This document shows positions 22,724 to 33,206 of a stretch of 64,000 bases of DNA, piece by piece. Source of the stretch: Portunus trituberculatus (lineage: Eukaryota > Arthropoda > Malacostraca > Decapoda > Portunidae). The stretch lies in contig NC_059304.1 in assembly GCF_017591435.1 (NCBI RefSeq), positions 31,754,703 through 31,818,702 of the forward strand. Direction: 5' to 3'. Under the pieces are notes generated by a model that was not told the DNA's origin, did not search any database, and saw only the letters and a program-made list of their open reading frames with translations. Numbering within the stretch: the first letter of the stretch is position 1; every line of letters starts with the position of its first letter. The position numbers and the translations under genes are program-made.

Positions 22724-23286
22724 AAATCCCTTCGCCCATAGAACCTATCCCATACATCCACAAAGCTGACACCCACATCCTTACACATCCCTTTTACCCG
22801 ATCATTCACACCAATGGCTCTAGACAACCATTCCCTGCTAACATACACACGAGGCAAGATTCCTGACACTACACACCTCCTACCACTCTCCCTTATCTTG
22901 CCTAACATTTCCCGAAATCTTGCCACTAACTCCTCCGACCCACCTGCTCTGACATCGTTCCCACCTACGTGCAAAACTACTACACCCTCCCTCTTCATCC
23001 CCCCAACCCTCTTCTGCACCTCCTCACTCACTGCCTTCACACCTGCACCAGGCATACACACGTTCGTCCTCCTATCCTTGTCTTTCCCACAGAAAGTGCT
23101 ATCTAAATACCTATCCTGAGAGTCACCCACCACACACACCTGAGGTGTGCTAAGCACAATCCTCCTCCTCCTCTCCTCTACCCCCTTCTTTCTCCTTTCA
23201 CTCACCACAACCACTTCATTCACTCCACTCTCACTCTCCCCCTCCCCCTCCAACAAACCGAACCTATTTTCACACTCAACGGGTTT
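22724..23286 (-). pseudogene. LINE-C ORF1 esterase (SGNH hydrolase), N-terminal block
   Basis: Reads on the minus strand ENRFGLLEGEGESE, then CVVGDSQDRYLDSTFC (GDS block with the nucleophilic serine), VVVLHVGGNDVRAGG (GGND block III), and ends DRFYGRRDLYA at the nested insertion. An esterase domain in ORF1 is established for CR1-like elements; its role is unclear, perhaps lipid or membrane interaction. The upstream part of ORF1 is missing by 5' truncation. Confidence 0.8.
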
Positions 23287-23364
23287 AGAGCAGATGAGGA
23301 TTTAGACTAAATAAATACCCTCATATTGGGTAATAATCCCCATCCAGTACTGCTACTCGGTACA
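23287..23364 (-). repeat. Gypsy-1 5' LTR, outer part
   Basis: Matches 12100-12177 of the 3' LTR (AGAGCAGATGAGGATTTRGA onward to CTCGGTACA), and is followed by the CTTGT target duplication at 23365-23369. Confidence 0.85.
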
Positions 23365-23823
23365 CTTGTATGCAAGGTAAGAATATTAAAAGATAGGTGC
23401 AATTTTAATTGTATGAAAGTGTGTCTTACCTCAAGGAGTAATGGCATCACATTGTAAAGAATACTATGAAGCTTGCCTGCATCAGTATCAAGATCACGGA
23501 CACTGACGACATTTATTTTGGTTCATACAGTGTGTGGTGCATGGTCACTTTGCAAATTCTTCCTGATTGGTGTCATTCTATGTGAATTACTGGTAAGTAT
23601 GTCCTATTACATATTGTTGCCGTGAAAGAAAGAGTTGTTTTGTGGTGTAGCAATCATCAATTTGTTTACATGTGCAAAGATGTCTTGGGTTTGATTTTTA
23701 GAGCCTATGTTGCCATAAACGTACCATCAACTACTGCTTCAATACTGAACTTTAGCTTCATAGGATGCAGGGTCATTTCCTAAGACTTTTTAAAGAAAAA
23801 AGTGTGCATCTTATGAGCCATCA

Positions 23824-23953
23824 GATATAGTATTTAATGTACATTGGAGACACATTTGTGGCTAATGGAGGTGAATGATGGAGGAGGAGGGAGGGAGGAA
23901 GAGATGCAAGCACCATTCACACAAAAACATTAAACATAAACTAAACCTCTACT

Positions 23954-24029
<76 letters not shown>

Positions 24030-24320
24030 AAGAGAGAGAGAAACCAAGTAGATAGTGTAAAAGTCATGAATGAACAATCACAATGGATGAGATCCTGTGG
24101 GAAACACGTAGATACTTGTTCAGCTGGGGCTGGACTGGTACGCTGACAAGTGGCAGCATCCCAAAGCACAACTCATATCTCAAATTTTCATTCATATCTC
24201 AAAACATAAAGTGGACAAAATCATGGCTTGTATCTCAAAAAAACTTGTATCAGAAGTAGCACGTACTTCAAAGTACAGTGAAGACTCAATACTTGAACTT
24301 AGTAGTCAGACTTTTCAATA
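23824..24320. other. Intergenic stretch with (TA)n tract
   Basis: No coding sequence recognised. A (TA)n microsatellite lies at 23955-24027. A TACAGTGAAGACTC phrase at about 24279 may be the end of another mariner-like element that Tigger-2 copy 2 entered at 24319, since similar TACTTGAA phrases occur on both sides. Confidence 0.4.
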
Positions 24321-24792
24321 CAGGCAACCCCCAATTAACAAACGTTCACACAACGAAATTTCGCTACAACGAACGTTTTTATTTTACTACCATCTGCTCA
24401 TATAATGAATCCCACCATATACAGCCTTAAAACACTTTGCCATTTGTCAAGTGGTTTAAAGTTACCTACATGTCACCATGATACCCAGGTTCTAGGTGGT
24501 TACACTCAAGATGAGCTTGGGTGGTGATATGGGCCCTAATATGGGTACCACTATAAATAAAATTGCCTGCGCCACTAATGGGCGGAAGCTGAACAGCACT
24601 TCCCATACACTCTTCAAGTGTGCTTACAGGCGCTATGGGCCTTACCGAAAAAAAAAAAAAAAAAAAAAAGGCTTTTGAATACATCAGCACCTCTTGTGGC
24701 CAAAACGCGCACCAGTCACTCCCCTACCCTTCCCCACTCTTAGTTCAAAACAATAATGGTGTCCAGCAGCTGCTTGTCTTCCCTTGTTCAAC

Positions 24793-24990
24793 ATGCCACC
24801 AAAACACCTTGCTACCAGCCCTACAATGTCGCCTAGCTTTGCTAAGAAGACCAGGAAGTCTCTTACTCTTGAAGTGAAGCTGGATAATATTCACAGACAC
24901 AAGAGAGGCGAGAAAACTTATAACATGGCTTCTCACCATGGCTTCACTCCATCTACTGTCTCTACTATTTTCAAGTCAGCAGACTATTAA
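24793..24990 (+). pseudogene. Tigger-2 DNA-binding domain, copy 2
   Basis: Starts MPPKHLATSPTMSPSFAKKT, then LTLEVKLDNIHRHKRGEKTY and a recognition helix FTPSTVSTIFKSADY before a stop at 24990. This is the first pogo/CENP-B-type helix-turn-helix only. Confidence 0.65.
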
Positions 24991-25049
24991 GAAGGCTGGT
25001 GAGACTGTATCTTCCTTGCAAGGTAAAAGAACCACCCAAACTTGTGACT

Positions 25050-26510
25050 TAACATAACATATAACATAACATAAATAATAGGATAACAAAGGGCCACCAG
25101 AGCCCATCTAGGTTATCCTGTATCAGTCGCACAGTGACCTCGTCATCAGTACTTAAAGATACACTTACAAGTACGCAATACATTATATACTAATTCTAAA
25201 TATTTGGCCCATTAACAGGGCTAAGTCCTGCAGCGAATTCCTCTACAATCTGTGATCCCCATACATGGGGATCATGTCTTGTTTAACTATAGTAAATTTC
25301 TTATAAAAACTATCATGCAGCACTATACATAATTATAAATCTAATAAATTTAAGTGTTTATCTAATCTGTTTTTAAACATTGTCAAACTAGTGCTATTTA
25401 CAACCCTCTCTGGCAATGCATTCCAGAAGTCTACCACCCTATGACTAAAGAAATATTTTCTTATATCTAACCTGCAGCCTTGCTTTCTAATCTTCCTGCC
25501 ATGATTTCTAGTCCTACTTCCCTCCTCTAAGGTAAAGAAAGATCTCGCATCTATGTAGTTTGTATCTGAGAACATTTTAAATAACTCTATCATATCCCTC
25601 TTATACATCTCTCAAATGAAAACATGTTTAATTCTTTTAATCTATCTCTATACTCCAGATGCTTTAATGCTGGTATCATCCTAGTTGCTTTTCTCTGAAC
25701 TGCTTCTAACATGTTGATATCCTGCCTATAATGGGGTGACCAGGCCTGTATGCAATACTCTAAATGGGGCCTAACATAGGAATTATATAAGCTACGCACC
25801 ACTTCCTTACTTTTATAACTAACATTTCTATTAAAAAACCCAGGATCCTATTTGCCCTATTTCTTGCTTCTAAACATTGCTTTGAAAATTTCATAGTCCT
25901 GTCTATCACTACTCCTAAATCCTTTCCCTCCTCTACTGCCTCTAGCCAACATCCCTCCATCTCATAGCTAAAGTTTGTGTTGTCTTTACTAAATGCATAA
26001 CCTGACACTTTTCAGAATTAAACTCCATCTGCCACCGGTCTGCCTATGCTATCAGCCTGTCCAGGTCTCGTTGTATTCTGTAATTGTCCTTTTCACCCTG
26101 TACTGCACATGCTATCTTAGTATCATCTGCAAACTTTGATACTTTGCTACTAATTCCTATATCTAAATTGTTAATGTACACCAAGAAAAGAAGAGGTCCT
26201 AGCACTGATCCTTGGGATACCCCACTAACCACTTCCTTCCATTCAGACATTACCCCATTTAATACTACTCTCTGTTTCCTATCAGAAAGCCATTCACTAA
26301 TCCAATCAACTAATCTACCCCCTATCCCATGTAGTCTCAATTTGTACACTAGCCTCCTATGCGGTACCTTATCAAACGCCTTGCTAAAATCTAAATATAT
26401 AACGTCTATGCTATTTCCATCATCTAACTCCTTGGTAATATATTCTAAGATATCTAGCAAATTTGTAAGACAGGACCTCCCTGATCTAAAGCCATGTTGG
26501 GTATCTCTAA
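25050..26510 (-). mobile_element. LINE-C copy 2, 5'-truncated
   Basis: 1.46 kb of LINE-C 3' end inserted in Tigger-2 copy 2. It covers RT from FRSGRSCLTNLLDILEYITK to the C-terminal block SLTMFKNRLDKHLNLLDL, with FADDTKIACAV. Compared with the uninterrupted Tigger-2 copies the target lost about ten bases and shows no duplication. Coding frames are 26510-26044, 26008-25760, 25802-25590 and 25608-25333. The frame at 26589-26044 starts in Tigger sequence, so its methionine is not the original start. Confidence 0.85.
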
Positions 26511-26910
26511 TAAAATGGAAAGCCTTGTGGAAATGTTTTACATAAGTTTTGTATGTGGTACAATGATGCGCCATGTGTTTACATTCCACAGGTTGCTGGC
26601 TAGTGTCTTTCCCGCTCCATTCTTCCTCCCTTCATAAATTTAAGATCAACATTATAAAGTTACTTACATACATACATTAGTGTACATTATAATGACTTAG
26701 TCTTAAATTAAACTGCTTAAATGTTTAACTTTATGATTTTTACTTTCATTTAATTTTTACTGTACTATGATGCACTCTTGCTCTGTTTACTCTCAATGGA
26801 ATTTCAAGTCAGGCATCAAACTTGTTATAATTGGTTTGCTTAACAAAAATTAATGCAACAAGTTTTTTTTTTAGGAACGTAACCTGTTTGTTAAGTGGGG
26901 GTTGCCTGTA

Positions 26911-27483
26911 CTCAAATGCAAAAGTTTGATTTAATACTTGAAAAAATATCTGATAGTCGAATGTCCATACACATCACATGGTTGTAAACAAAGGTTCCTT
27001 AGCCTCTCCCTCCCCGACTCCGTTATTTGTGCAACAATAATACTAGAATAACATTCTTGTGTGTTCTGTCTATAGCTTTTCATCTATAAACTTACATTAA
27101 CACCAAAGGCTTAATAGTGGTGAAAATATTTAGTAATCAAACGGCCACACTCATGATTGTAAACAAAGCTCTTGTCTCTCTCTCCCTGCCACCATTGTCC
27201 CGTTCTGATACCTTATTACCAGTAAAAGAAATTATCGATATTCCAGTATAATGGTACGCATCCCCAGTCCTGCTGCAGTCTTGAGAAAAACCACATTCTT
27301 CTGCGTTGTCGGTATTTTTTCATTTACAAATTTTCAATGGCACCAAAGAGGCTTATTGGTGGTGAAAATAAGGAATCTATTGAAAATGCAAGTGTTAGTG
27401 AGCCACAGCCATTCACTAGTGGGTTCACAGGAATCACACCAGACGTTTTCATGGGTGGTGACTCGTCCTCCGACGACCTCCCT
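26911..27483 (+). other. Unassigned region with an imperfect tandem duplication and a small frame
   Basis: Two similar blocks, about 26960-27130 and 27150-27370, share phrases such as TTGTAAACAAAG, a CCTCTCCCTCC-like run, and CACCAAAG..GGCTTA..GTGGTGAAAATA. A plus-strand frame 27337-27492 encodes 51 residues, MAPKRLIGGENKESIENASV to an acidic SSSDDLPPP end, which I do not recognise. It may be the decayed interior of a DNA transposon. Confidence 0.35.
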
Positions 27484-27905
27484 CCTCCATGATCCTTAAT
27501 TCCTCTGCTGATGAGGCAATAAAAAGGCAGTCATCTATGTAAGAAATTACACAAATCCCAAGTGTCCTGAGGTGAAAAGGGCTGGTTTTAATAATTTAGT
27601 GAAAACTCGAGGAACAGAAGTCAGTCCCTGAGGAAAACACGTAAACTGAAAGCAGTCATTCCTCCAAAAGAATTGGAGCCATTTCCTATCTCCTGGAGTA
27701 ATAAACACAGAAAAATATGCATCTTTGAAGTCTATAGTACAGAAAAAACAATTAGGTTGAATTAACTGAATCACATCCTTGATGGAATTCATTTTAAAAT
27801 GTATGTGTGTAATATGTTCATTCAGTTCTTTCAAATTCAAGATAACCCTGGCTGAACCATTTTTCTTAATAGTTGGGAATAGATTAGAGATAAAACCTCT
27901 CTTCG

Positions 27906-27907
<2 letters not shown>
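27484..27907 (-). pseudogene. DIRS-type reverse transcriptase fragment
   Basis: Minus-strand reading gives ARVILNLKELNEHITHIHFK, CFFCTIDFKDAYFSVFI (first catalytic Asp in DFKDAY), CFPQGLTSVPRVFTKLLKP, and after a one-base shift SYIDDCLFIASSAEEL, the catalytic YIDD. This pattern (LNLKxLNxxV, FTKLLKP) is that of DIRS-like elements. It starts next to a (GA)n tract at 27908 and ends near 27484; RNase H and recombinase parts are not attached. Confidence 0.8.

Positions 27908-27947
<40 letters not shown>
27908..27947. repeat. (GA)n microsatellite
   Basis: About 19 GA units at the 5' edge of the DIRS RT fragment. Confidence 0.95.
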
Positions 27948-27948
<1 letters not shown>

Positions 27949-28422
27949 GAAAATTTGTTGTTTTTGTGTGTGTGTGTGTATTTACCTAATTGTATTTACC
28001 TAATTGTAACATACGGGAAAAGAGCTATGCTCGTACTGTCCCGTCTCCATATCTACTAATGTCCAGCTTTTCTTAAAATCATGAATATTCCTTGCGTTGA
28101 CCACTTCCACGTCTAAACTATTCCATGCTTCCACCCTTCTATGAGGGAAGCTATATTTTTCACATCTCTCCTATAAGTGGCCATTTTAGTTTTTCCCATG
28201 CCCTCTCGACATTCTTTCATTCCACATACACAGATCTTCCCTATCCATTTTTTCCATGCCAATCATCACTCTGTATATTGCTATCAGGTCTCCCTTTCTC
28301 TTCTGTTTTCCAGGGTCGGAAGTTGCATTCTTTTCAGTCTGTCTTCATAAGTCAAATCTCTTAAGTCAGGCACCATTTTGTTGCAGCCCTCTGTACTTTC
28401 TCTAGTTTCCTTATGTGTTTCT

Positions 28423-30826
28423 TTAAGTTCGAGCCCACTGTATTGTTGCATATTCAAGCCTCGGTCTTATCATTGCAGTAATTATTTTCTTCATCATTTC
28501 TTCATCTAAATATACGAACGCCACTCTTATGTTCCTCAATAAGTTCAATACTTCTCCAATTATTTTGTTTATATGTCTCTCTGGCGATAGGTCATTGGTA
28601 ATTGTCACCCCAAGGTCTTTTTCTTCATGACTGGTTTTATGTCTTCATTTCCTATCTTGTACATACTCCTGATTCTTCTTTCACTCTTGCCAAACTCTAA
28701 TTTCTTGCATTTTGTCGTGTTGAACTCCATTTGCCATGTACAGCTCCATTTCCATATTCTGTCCAAGTCTTCCTGGAGTAGTTCGCAATCTTTGTCACAT
28801 CTCACTTTTCTTAACAATTTTGCATCGTCTGCAAATAGGCTCACATAACTGGACACCCCATCCACCATGTCATTTATGTAGACCGCGAACATTACTGGTG
28901 CCAACACTGATCCCTGTGGAACTCCACTCTCCACCAAGCCCCATTCTGATGGTCTGTCCTTAATTATTGTTCTCATTTCTCTTCCTACCAAAAGTCTTCC
29001 ATCCATTTTAGTAAACTGCCATGCACTCCTCCTACCATTTCAAGTTTCCAGATCAGTCTCCGGTGTGGTACCTTATCAAAGGCCTTTTTTAAATCCAGAT
29101 ATATTCCATCAGCCCAACCATCTCTTTCCTGTATTACATCTATCACCCTCGAATAGTAACATATCAGGTTTGTCGTGCATGAACGCCCTTTTCTAAAACC
29201 AAATTGACACTCACAAAGTATGTCATTTTTCTCCAAGAAGTCTGTCCATCTATTCTTCACCACCCTCTCACACATCTTAGCTACCACACTTGTAAGTGAC
29301 ACTGGTCTATAGTTCAATGGGTCTCTCTTGTTACCTGATTTATAAATTGGGACAATGTTAGCTCTTTTCCAGTCTTGGGGCACTACACCTTCCCTTAATG
29401 AGGCATCAATTACTTCACAAACTTTTTCTGCCAGTTGCTCCTGCATTCTCTTAAAATCCATCCTGATACCCCATCAGGTCCCACAGCTTTTCTCACTTCT
29501 AAACTCCCCATCATATTCTTGATCTCCTCCACAGTTACTTGAAACTCCTTCATAATCCCTTTCTGTTCCATTACCAGTGGTTTGTCAAAAGCAGTCTCCT
29601 TTGTGAATACCTTCCGAAAGCATCCATTCATAGCCTCTGCCATTTCCTGGGATCCTCACTGCATACTCCATTTACTTCTAAACTTTCAATACTTTCTCTA
29701 TTTTTGATGTTGTTGTTCACATGTCTGTAAAAAGCCTTGGTTGGTCTTTACATTTATCAATTATATCCTTTTCTTGTTTCTTTCTTTCTTCTCTTCTAAT
29801 CAACACATATTCATTTCTTGCTCTTTTGTAACTTTCCCACTGCTTAATCCGTCTTTTCCTTCTCCACCTCTTCCATGCATCCTCTTTTCTTGTTCTAGCC
29901 TTTTCACATCTATCGTTAAACCAGTCCTGCTTTCCAACTTCTCTATGTTGTCTTATTGGTACAAATTTTTCTCACCTTCTTTGTATATTTTTATAAATTC
30001 CTTCCACTTTTCATTTGCTCCTTAGCACTCTTGAATTTCATCCAATTTGTCTCTTGAAAGAATTTCTTTAGGTTTCCAAAATCTGTCTTGGCATAATTCC
30101 ATCTTCCCACTTTATATTCTTCATTTCTTCTAGATTTCTCTTCATCTATCACCTTGAACTCCAAAACTGCATGATCACTCTTTGCTAAAGGGCACTCCAC
30201 CCTCATCTCCTCAATGACCATTGGCTCTGTACTAAAGACCAAGTCCAGTCTTGACGATGCTCCCTCTCCTCCAAACCTAGTATCTTCTTTGACCCACTGA
30301 GTTAACACATTTTCCATTGCCAGTGTCAATAGTGTATTTCCCATGTTGTCTCTGATCCTTCCATTGACCAGTCCTCCCAACACACCTCTTTACAATTAAA
30401 ATCTCCCATCATTATAGTTCGTTCACAGCCACCCAACATTTCTTCCAGACATGTTCCTGTATCACTTATCATTTCTTCATATTCCTGTACTGACCATGCA
30501 TTTGTCTTAGGTGGTACGTACACCACTATGTAGTGCCTCTTTTTCCTTCATTAGTTTCTGCTCTGATCTTTAGCACTTCTGCCTTTCCCATACCTTCTTT
30601 CACTTGATCCACCTTTATATCTTTTTTAACCAGCAACATCACTCCTCCTCCCATCTTACCTACTCTATTTCTTTTCCAAACATTATATTTCCCTTCTCCA
30701 ACCATCATCAGGTCTTCTCCTCTCTCAGTTTTGTTTCAGTAAGACCCACAATATCTGGGTTCTTGTCCCTCAAGTAATCGTTGAGTTCTAAAATCCCGAT
30801 ATCACTCCATTTATGTTGGAATACAT
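28423..30826 (-). pseudogene. LINE-B ORF2, endonuclease and RT
   Basis: ORF2 start MYSNINGVISGILELNDYLR at 30826. Pieces: 30708-30526 (KIDVDQVKEGMGKAEVLKI region), 30526-30326 (VPPKTNAWSVQEYEEMI, MMGDFNCKEVCWED), 30383-29991 (RLDLVFS, AKSDHAVLEF), 29643-29410, 29461-28985 (PVSLTSVVAKMCERVV, LDLKKAFDKVPH), 29006-28605 (VPQGSVLAPVMFAVYINDM, LFADDAKLLRKV) and 28608-28423 (INKIIGEVLNLLRNIRVAFV). At least six shifts separate them. The C-terminal block continues in broken form to about 28030. Confidence 0.85.
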
Positions 30827-30828
30827 TA
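30824..30828 (-). promoter_or_regulatory. TAATG at the LINE-B ORF2 start
   Basis: Minus-strand TAATG, with ATG opening ORF2 (MYSNINGV). It lies in the ORF1 frame, but ORF1 already meets a TAA 27 bases upstream (30855-30853), so in this family the overlap is not the first stop. Confidence 0.45.
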
Positions 30829-30852
30829 CATTTCGCTCATACGTAAGTTTCT

Positions 30853-31843
30853 TTAGTCCTTTCTTGCTGTACTTTTCTGGGTTATGAACCACTTCCTCAG
30901 TCTCATATCCAAGATTCTCCAGAAAAACTCTTTCTTCTCCTCTTCTGTCCTCTCTTCATTTTTTTCAAAGCCTCCTTTCTCAACTCATTTAACATTTCTC
31001 TTTCCTTTTCACCGAGATCTCTTCTCAACCAAATCTTCCTTGTTGTTTCCTGCTGGGCTAGCCTCCATGACTTCTCCACCAATTCATCTACATCCTTTTG
31101 TGACTTAAGTTTGATTCTTATTGGCCTCATACCTTCTCCTGTGAACTTTCCAATTCTATGGAAGTCCTCTATTTCTTGTACTAGGTCTTTTCCTCCTCCT
31201 GCACCACATTAATGATATTATTTATCACCTTTTTATGTTTTTCTCTCTCCATTTTACTCGGTGTCTTATCCTCCTCCACACCAAATATCACCACACATCT
31301 CTTTTTGTCTACAGTTTCCCTCACCAATGTCTCATTTGACTTAATAACCTTCACCACTTTCTCAGCAATCTTCTCTTCTATGATCTGTTGATCTATAATT
31401 TCAGCAAGGCCCAAAGTTTTCTCCCCAGACTCTTTGATTTCCTTTTCCAGACTTGCAACTTTGTAATTTACCTCCTTTCTTTCTACTTCCTGACTTTTTT
31501 TCCATTCAGCCTGCTTCTCCATCACTTTTCCTAGAGATTCTCCACATTTGTCGCAATTCACTTTAATTAGCTTAACTTCCTCTTTCAGTATTTCATTTTC
31601 TTTCTTCATATCGGCACACTCTTTCATTACACTGTCATAACTCGTTTCCAGGCCCCCATACTTTTCAAACAGTTTTTCAATTTTACCTTCCAACTCCAGA
31701 ATTTTCTTCACATAAACGCTCTTCTCCATTATTCCTTGGAATCCTGTGAAGTCTGATTCATCTTTCGAGTTCACGGCCGCCATGTTGCGCAGATATAAAC
31801 AAACCAGCTGATGGCTCAAACGCAGGCTACAGTTTATATTCAC
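30853..31843 (-). pseudogene. LINE-B ORF1, coiled-coil protein
   Basis: Frame 31843-31181 (220 aa) has an upstream stretch, then MAAVNSKDESDFTGFQGIME and a long coiled coil (ILELEGKIEKLFEKYGGLET, ENEILKEEVKLIKV) ending with KKRCVVIFGVEEDKTPSKME, the same block seen in LINE-A ORF1 (KKKSVLIFGIKEQN). Frame 31130-30903 carries the basic half (RPIRIKLKSQKDVDELVEKS). The FFWR..RLRKW motif near the end parallels LINE-A. The likely start is the ATG in the CAACATGGCGGC context, about 20 codons into the open frame. Confidence 0.7.
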
Positions 31844-32007
31844 CTTCCCTGGACATTATTTTGCTAATCAATAGTTAACATGACTATATGGAGACGGGAC
31901 AAACATTACAAGCTCCTTTCCCACCTTGGTTACTCTTAGGCAATGGTAACTGTAGAATTAGAGATGATTGCTCTGGAGCTCAGCGACCACATCCGCCATC
32001 GACGGTG

Positions 32008-32010
<3 letters not shown>

Positions 32011-32088
<78 letters not shown>
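32011..32088. repeat. (GT)n microsatellite at the LINE-D tail
   Basis: About 38 GT units directly joined to the 3' terminal repeats of the LINE-D fragment; in LINE orientation it is a long (CA)n tail. Confidence 0.95.
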
Positions 32089-32090
<2 letters not shown>

Positions 32091-32775
32091 TTACCTAGTT
32101 GTATTTACCTAGTTGTAGTTTTACAGGGCATGGGCTTTATGCTCGTGTGGTCCCGTCTCCATATCTACACTTATCCAATTTTTCTTTAAAACTATGTACA
32201 CTCTTTGCTGATACCACTTCCTCACTCAAACTGTTCCAAGTCTCAACACATCTTTGCAGGAAACTAAATTTTTTAACATCTCTCAGACATCGTCCTTCCT
32301 TAGTTTCTTACTATGCGATCTTGTGCTTCTAAAGTCATATTCTTCTCTCAGGATCAGTTTCTCATTATCCACTTCATCCATTCCGTTAATCAATTTATAA
32401 ACTTGTATCAGATCCCTCTCTCTTCTCTGCTCCAAGGTTGGTAGATCCATTGCCTTTAGTCTCTCCTCATATGCCATCCCTTTAAATTCTGGAACCATTC
32501 TTGTATCCATTTTTTGTAGTCTCTCTAATTTTCTTATGTGTTTCTTTTTATGGGGAGTCCACACAACTCCTGCATATTCCAATCTAGGTCTTATTTTAGT
32601 ACTTATCAATTTCTTCATCATTTCCTTGTCCATATAGTGAAATGCTACTCCAATATTCCTTAGCAAATTATACGTCTCTCTGAAAATTCTATCAATATGG
32701 CTGACCGGTTGATTATTTTCTTCCATTGTCACTCCCAAGTCCTTTTCCTTTTTTACTTTTTCTAGTTCTACTCCA
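32089..32775 (-). mobile_element. LINE-D fragment (relative of LINE-A), 3' end only
   Basis: A 5'-truncated LINE 3' end with the RT C-terminal region: LEKVKKEKDLGVTMEENNQP, LEYAGVVWTPHKKKHIRKLE, RLKAMDLPTLEQRRERDLIQ. It ends with two units of TACAACTAGGTAAA and a (CA)n tail. It differs enough from LINE-A to be a separate family. Both sides are bounded by (GT)n tracts. Confidence 0.8.
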
Positions 32776-32778
32776 TGA

Positions 32779-32805
<27 letters not shown>
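32779..32805. repeat. (GT)n microsatellite
   Basis: About 13 GT units at the 5' truncation point of LINE-D; it may be the tail of an older element that LINE-D entered. Confidence 0.9.
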
Positions 32806-32809
<4 letters not shown>

Positions 32810-32817
32810 CGAATGTT

Positions 32818-32906
32818 ACAAGGCGGGACGCATGTAACTTATCTTCGAGAGGAGAGGGGAGGGAGGGAAGGGAGATGGGGAGGAGGAAAGGAAATGGGAG
32901 GGAGGG

Positions 32907-32942
<36 letters not shown>

Positions 32943-33003
32943 GAACAGTCTATGCCATTGGGTAATTTTAGACACAAGGCGGGACGCATGTAGCTTATCT
33001 TTA
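32818..33003. repeat. Direct repeat flanking a purine-rich tract
   Basis: ACAAGGCGGGACGCATGTA followed by RCTTATCTT occurs at 32818-32845 and again at about 32974-33002, bracketing a GGGA/GA-rich tract (32850-32939, including (GA)n at 32912-32939). Confidence 0.75.
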
Positions 33004-33039
33004 GTGATTGGTGGAGACAAGGATAGTGGGAGGAGCACT

Positions 33040-33206
33040 AGGATTTCAAAGACAGCATACGGCGTGTGTAATTGGTATCCAACACACTATACGGGACAAC
33101 TGAACTGAAGACAGCTCAGAAAAGAAATATGACGCCTACGTAGGCGTCACCGTATATGCCACTGGGGCTTCATGATGCCTACATAGGCGTCACCGTATTG
33201 AAGGGG
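33040..33206. mobile_element. Terminus of a TTAA-type (piggyBac-like) transposon
   Basis: The stretch ends AAGGGG at 33206 next to TTAA (33207-33210); read from the end it starts CCCCTTCAATACGG, a CCC start that fits piggyBac termini. Two subterminal repeats follow: TGACGCCTACGTAGGCGTCA at 33130-33149, a perfect 20-bp palindrome, and a near copy at 33173-33192, both followed by CCGTAT. It abuts a DIRS recombinase gene, which it appears to interrupt. The opposite end is not identified; the left limit is arbitrary. Confidence 0.5.

Larger units (their letters stand above)
18684..23286 (-). mobile_element. LINE-C copy 1 (CR1-type with esterase ORF1), split by a second LINE-C
   Basis: A CR1-type LINE inserted in the 5' LTR of Gypsy-1. 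In minus order: ORF1 esterase domain (23286-22724, then 21956-21840), endonuclease (about 21690-20920), RT (about 20500-19000), 3' untranslated region and a tail of TTATG-type repeats at 18690-18710. A 757-bp fragment of the same family (21962-22718) sits inside ORF1. The 5' end at 23286 is truncated within ORF1. The junctions with the LTR are blunt, without a target duplication. Confidence 0.85.
24321..26908 (+). mobile_element. Tigger-2 copy 2, internally deleted, split by LINE-C
   Basis: Starts CAGGCAACCCCC after TA (24319-24320) and ends GGGGGTTGCCTG before TA (26909-26910): matched inverted termini with TA target duplication. With the LINE-C insertion (25050-26510) removed, about 1.1 kb remains, holding a helix-turn-helix coding start and a non-coding 3' half, and no DDE core. 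A run of 20 A's lies at 24650-24669. Confidence 0.85.
27965..31860 (-). mobile_element. LINE-B copy 1 (CR1-type), near full length
   Basis: Minus-strand LINE with ORF1 (31843-30855), ORF2 endonuclease and RT (30828-28030), and a 3' end with two units of TACAATTAGGTAAA followed by CACACACA (27965-28005). The 5' end is estimated at about 31860, upstream of the ATG in CAACATGGCGGCC. It is nearly identical to LINE-B copy 2 (51614-54525) and shares its disabling frameshifts. Confidence 0.85.

Noticed and set aside
26044..26589. 181-aa frame as an intact RT start
   Set aside because: Its first 27 residues come from Tigger-2 sequence; the frame is an accidental fusion at the LINE-C insertion point.
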